From: Spirochaetaceae bacterium
GTDB lineage: Bacteria > Spirochaetota > Spirochaetia > Treponematales > Breznakiellaceae
DNA: 8,031 nt
Direction of reading: 5' to 3'
Assembly: GCA_031255115.1 (NCBI GenBank)
Contig: JAIRTD010000007.1
Location: forward strand, 1-8,031
A program made the translations under genes and the position numbers. The notes under the pieces are model-generated. The model had not been told where the DNA came from. It made no database searches and saw only the letters and a list, made by a program, of their open reading frames with translations. This document shows positions 6,895 through 8,031 of the stretch, piece by piece; positions within the stretch are counted from its first letter, which is position 1; every line of letters starts with the position of its first letter.

Positions 6895-6915
6895 GGGCTT
6901 TAAGCCCAAGAGGAG
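6895..6915 (+). promoter_or_regulatory. Small GC hairpin followed by the asd ribosome binding site
   Basis: GGGCTTTAAGCCC (6895-6907) can form a GGGC/GCCC stem with a five-base loop. It ends three bases before AGGAG (6911-6915), which sits six bases before the ATG at 6922. The ribosome binding site is clear. A role for the hairpin in limiting access to it is only suggested by the position. Confidence 0.6.
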
Positions 6916-6921
6916 TGTTTG

Positions 6922-8019
6922 ATGACAAAGATCCCTGTAGGCGTTCTGGGCGCTACCGGCATGGTGGGGCAGCAGTACCTGTCCCTTCTGGCCAATCATC
7001 CCTGGTTTGAGGTCCGTTATGTGGCGGCCTCTCCCCGGAGCGCGGGAAAAACCTATAAAGAGGCGGCCGCGGGGCGCTGGCATCACGCGGCAAACCCCGA
7101 TGAGGCGGTATGGGATCTTACGGTTCAGGACGCCAATGATGTTTCCAGAGCGCTTGACGCCAACAGACGCGGCGACTGCGCCTTTGTGTTTTCGGCCCTG
7201 GAAATGGGCAAAGACGAAATCAAGGCCCTGGAAGAAGCCTATGCCGCCGCGGGTATTCCTGTAGTGTCAAACGCGTCGGCGCACCGCTGGACAGACGACG
7301 TACCCATGCTTATAGGCGAAGTAAATTCCAGTCATATTGATATTATTCCCATACAGCGGAAAAACCGGCGCTGGGACAGGGGCTTTATCGTGGTAAAACC
7401 CAACTGTTCGGTTCAAAGTTATGTAACGCCCCTCTACGCCCTGATCGAAGCCGGGTATGAAGTAAAACGCCTTGTTGTTACCACTCTCCAGGCGGTTTCA
7501 GGCGCGGGCTATCCCGGCGTGGCCAGCCTCGACATACTGGACAACACAATCCCCTACATAAACGGCGAAGAAGAAAAATCAGAACAGGAACCCCTCAAGA
7601 TACTGGGCTCAGTGTCGGAAAACGCCATAGTCAACGCCGCGGAACCTCGTATCAGCGCCCATTGCAACAGGGTTCCGGTCAGCGACGGCCACAGCGCCTG
7701 CGTAAGCCTTGAATTCGGCAGCCGCAAGCCTTCGGTTGAAGAAGTAAAAAAAATCTGGTCCTCCTTCCGCGGCCTCCCCCAGGAATTACAGCTTCCCACC
7801 GCCCCCGGCAGACCCATCATCGTACGCGAAGAAGCCGACCGGCCCCAGGCAAAGAAAGACCGGGACGCGGACAAGGCCATGGCGATAAGCGCCGGCCGCA
7901 TCAGACCCTGCCCTGTCCTTGACCTCCGCTTTGTAGGACTTTCGCATAACACGGTGCGCGGAGCGGCAGGCGGCGGCATCCTTAACGCGGAACTGCTAAA
8001 GAGCCGGGGCTATATTTGA
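6922..8019 (+). CDS. asd: Aspartate-semialdehyde dehydrogenase, archaeal/fungal-type branch
   Basis: Asd uses NADPH to reduce L-4-aspartyl phosphate to aspartate semialdehyde, the step between LysC and DapA. From the ATG at 6922 the protein has 365 residues. A TTG directly before it would add one residue, but AGGAG at six bases supports the ATG. The nucleotide loop is GVLGATGMVGQQ (7-18). The catalytic cysteine is Cys162 in VKPNCSV (158-164), followed by TTLQAVSGAGYPGV (187-200). The catalytic histidine is His257 in NRVPVSDGH (249-257). VRGAAGGGILNAELL closes the C-terminus. LQAVSGAGYPGV and NRVPVSDGH are typical of the archaeal/fungal branch rather than the E. coli-type enzyme. All catalytic residues I can place are intact. 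The gene is separated from dapA by a 195-bp gap and may be transcribed separately. Only 12 bases follow its stop in the window. Confidence 0.95.
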   Translation: MTKIPVGVLGATGMVGQQYLSLLANHPWFEVRYVAASPRSAGKTYKEAAAGRWHHAANPDEAVWDLTVQDANDVSRALDANRRGDCAFVFSALEMGKDEIKALEEAYAAAGIPVVSNASAHRWTDDVPMLIGEVNSSHIDIIPIQRKNRRWDRGFIVVKPNCSVQSYVTPLYALIEAGYEVKRLVVTTLQAVSGAGYPGVASLDILDNTIPYINGEEEKSEQEPLKILGSVSENAIVNAAEPRISAHCNRVPVSDGHSACVSLEFGSRKPSVEEVKKIWSSFRGLPQELQLPTAPGRPIIVREEADRPQAKKDRDADKAMAISAGRIRPCPVLDLRFVGLSHNTVRGAAGGGILNAELLKSRGYI

Positions 8020-8031
8020 CTTGTTCAATAA

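Noticed and set aside
6727..6921. Lysine riboswitch upstream of asd
   Set aside because: Lysine riboswitches often precede asd or lysC, but I cannot find the conserved core words or the multi-helix layout here.
6511..7086. 191-codon open frame on the - strand spanning the dapA end, the gap and the asd start
   Set aside because: It is antisense to the conserved ends of dapA and asd and shows no recognisable motif. In the gap it simply reads the reverse of the leader and inverted repeat.
1..8031. A defence, mobile or otherwise new multi-gene system
   Set aside because: Five of the six genes are recognisable housekeeping enzymes. No transposase, integrase, nuclease-toxin pair, CRISPR-like spacing or reverse transcriptase motif was seen on either strand.

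Overview
The window carries six protein-coding genes and no RNA genes, CRISPR array, insertion sequence or phage gene that I can support. Four of the six are the first four enzymes of the aspartate-to-lysine/diaminopimelate route. They are aspartate kinase (3666-5021), 4-hydroxy-tetrahydrodipicolinate reductase (5021-5812), 4-hydroxy-tetrahydrodipicolinate synthase (5821-6726) and aspartate-semialdehyde dehydrogenase (6922-8019), all on the + strand. The other two are an RNase II-type exoribonuclease on the - strand (1649-3619) and a large predicted exported or lipid-anchored protein with TPR-like and ankyrin-like segments (7-1698).

Likely host: a bacterium of moderately high G+C (about 65% by hand count over 4201-4320). 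A GXGXXG DapB of the kind I associate with Bacteroidetes and spirochaetes, an archaeal/fungal-branch Asd, and a putative lipoprotein with an atypical cysteine site together suggest a spirochaete, possibly a Treponema-like gut organism. This is inference from style and family resemblance, not a phylogenetic result.

Layout: The lipoprotein-like gene and the RNase gene converge and overlap by 50 bp at their 3' ends. The RNase gene and lysC diverge from a region of only about 46 bp. lysC and dapB overlap by one base (TAATG) and dapB and dapA are 8 bp apart, so lysC-dapB-dapA reads as one translationally coupled operon. A gap of 195 bp follows before asd. That gap holds a nearly perfect 22-bp inverted repeat, promoter-like hexamers and a small GC hairpin just before the asd ribosome binding site. 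asd therefore may have its own expression control although it catalyses step two of the same pathway.

How the genes work together: LysC phosphorylates aspartate, Asd reduces aspartyl phosphate to aspartate semialdehyde, DapA condenses that with pyruvate, and DapB reduces the product to tetrahydrodipicolinate. The enzymes after that step are not in the window. LysC has C-terminal ACT domains closely resembling the lysine-binding region of E. coli aspartokinase III, while DapA lacks most of the residues E. coli DapA uses to bind lysine. Feedback therefore probably acts on LysC.

I found no convincing new biological system. The most distinctive items are the unusual AT-rich lipoprotein-like gene, its overlap with the RNase gene, and the inverted repeat and leader in front of asd.
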